A stretch of 5,164 nt of DNA from Caldisericaceae bacterium (lineage in GTDB: Bacteria; Caldisericota; Caldisericia; Caldisericales; Caldisericaceae), in the NCBI GenBank assembly GCA_021161495.1, contig JAGHAO010000128.1, forward strand, positions 1 through 5,164, read 5' to 3'. Every line of letters begins with the position of its first letter. Positions within the stretch are counted from its first letter, which is position 1. The position numbers were made by a program, and so were the translations under genes. This document shows positions 4,477 through 5,164 of the stretch, piece by piece. The notes under the pieces were generated by a model. It did not search any database. It saw only the letters and a program-made list of their open reading frames with translations, and had not been told where the DNA came from.

Positions 4477-5051
4477 ACTGCTTATATGCGGACAAAAACG
4501 CAATTTACGCCGGCTTGAACGATTTTTCAAGCGGAAATGGAATTTACAGAAGTGTTGATTACGTGAAAACATGGGTCCCGATCGATTCGGGAATGTTGGG
4601 CATAAAAGATGGGGAATTGGAGAAAGATATCCGGGAAAATGCAAAGCCAGTTGCAATTTATGCGGACGGGGAAGATATTTACGTTTCCGTTGATTTCTAT
4701 TTTTCCGGGCAGCAAGACATCTTAATCGGGGAAGGCAAATTAAAGGCGGGGCTTTACGCTTCGAAAGACGGCGGAAAAAAATGGGAATACGTTTGGCCTC
4801 TCGTGGAAAATAAAAAATTCCCCGTTGTTTTTATAAACAAAATCTGGAAATACAAAGGCAAAGTTTTTGTTTTGGAACAAACGCAGTGCGATGGAGACAA
4901 AATTCTTTATTCTTCGGATTTAAAGAATTGGAAAACATTCGACGCCGTGGACCCCGTTTATCCTCGGGTAACGTCGCTGTATCCGGAAGAACCATCGGGC
5001 ATTTTATACATAGGCACGTTCGGCAAAGTATATTCGGTGCCGCTTCCCTGA
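4473..5051 (+). CDS. C-terminal half of the beta-propeller lipoprotein in the -1 frame
   Basis: As a separate ORF it starts at GTG 4473-4475, overlapping the upstream stop (GTGA), and gives 192 residues. It has no signal peptide and no good Shine-Dalgarno, and begins in the middle of a propeller strand (NCLYADKNAIYAGLN). Asp-box motifs continue at 27-34 (SVDYVKTW), 97-104 (SKDGGKKW) and 147-153 (SSDLKNW). The frame is open upstream of the GTG through the A7 run, and the residues there (KKIGFDGKA) fit the fold. I therefore interpret it as the C-terminal part of the 3034 gene. The joined product would have 473 plus 199, or 672, residues. Coupled independent translation is a less likely alternative, because the piece would remain in the cytoplasm unlipidated. 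The last strand ILYIGTFGKVYSVPLP looks like a natural end. Confidence 0.8.
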   Translation: MNCLYADKNAIYAGLNDFSSGNGIYRSVDYVKTWVPIDSGMLGIKDGELEKDIRENAKPVAIYADGEDIYVSVDFYFSGQQDILIGEGKLKAGLYASKDGGKKWEYVWPLVENKKFPVVFINKIWKYKGKVFVLEQTQCDGDKILYSSDLKNWKTFDAVDPVYPRVTSLYPEEPSGILYIGTFGKVYSVPLP

Positions 5052-5164
5052 TTGGAATGATATTCGGGACGATTTGATAATAGGCGCGCACCCGCACGTT
5101 GCTCAGGAAATAGAGGAATACGTTCCGAAAAATTCGAAAACGGGGAGACTCATTTTTTACTCTT
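5050..5164 (+). pseudogene. CapA-family C-terminal fragment without its N-terminal half; continues past window
   Basis: The frame open from 5014 (after TAG 5011-5013) to the right edge reads RDDLIIGAHPHVAQEIEEYV and then, near the end, GRLIFYS (5065-5163). The DLVIGxHPHVxQ...E...GxxIFYS pattern is a hallmark of the C-terminal part of CapA/PgsA family (poly-gamma-glutamate capsule synthesis, calcineurin-like fold) proteins, where LGNF normally follows. About 200 preceding residues of the family, including the metal-binding GD motif near the N-terminus, are absent, because the upstream DNA encodes the beta-propeller in another frame. There is no ATG or Shine-Dalgarno; TTG 5074 is the only plausible in-frame start near the motif. 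I infer a truncated remnant, a recombination joint or an assembly joint. The left border of the fragment is uncertain. Confidence 0.6.

Noticed and set aside
5057..5067. ATGATATTCGG shared with the minus strand at 871-881
   Set aside because: An 11-base match with no flanking similarity; probably chance.

Overview
The window comes from a moderately AT-rich bacterium. It has Shine-Dalgarno sites of the AGGAG type, sigma70-like promoters, TGA as a stop codon, and a Sec/lipoprotein signal peptide. Nothing fixes the phylum. A dispersed repeat that translates as VIPDLIRNL is present; such repeats occur in several unrelated bacterial lineages, so it does not narrow the host.

Left part (1-881). The window opens inside an ABC transporter ATPase whose C-terminal regulatory domain looks like the molybdate/tungstate type (2-538). 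A small, very hydrophobic membrane protein lies tail-to-tail with it on the minus strand (524-820). The two genes overlap by 15 bases. The small gene probably has a damaged or unrecognised 5' end: hydrophobic coding continues upstream of its ATG to about 865, and a well-placed Shine-Dalgarno plus ATG at 879-894 lies one frame away.

Middle part (882-2135). Two mosaic blocks of palindromic repeats (about 895-1211 and 1911-2067) flank a compact RelB/RelE-type toxin-antitoxin operon (1225-1819). The operon has a consensus TATAAT -10 box inside a perfect 13-bp inverted repeat, which is probably the autoregulatory operator. Its two genes overlap by 11 bases, the toxin starts at TTG, and a terminator-like hairpin with a T-run follows. 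The repeat blocks share modules in a changed order, and one hairpin shows a compensatory base-pair change between copies.

Right part (2089-5164). A clear promoter (TTGAAA, 17 bp, TACAAT) drives a tightly packed operon of unrecognised function. It encodes a multi-pass membrane protein (2136-2780), a small protein with one C-terminal membrane helix (2777-3037), and a secreted lipoprotein with Asp-box (BNR-like) beta-propeller repeats (3034-4476). Each junction is a 4-base ATGA overlap. The beta-propeller continues in the -1 frame as a second reading frame (4473-5051). The two halves meet at an A7 run that forms an in-phase A AAA AAA slippery heptamer, so the full product may be a 672-residue lipoprotein made by -1 frameshifting or transcriptional slippage. 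A sequencing error or a recent mutation is the alternative. Immediately after the propeller stop, the last 115 bases encode a C-terminal piece of a CapA (poly-gamma-glutamate synthesis) family protein with no N-terminal half, which suggests a gene remnant or a recombination joint.
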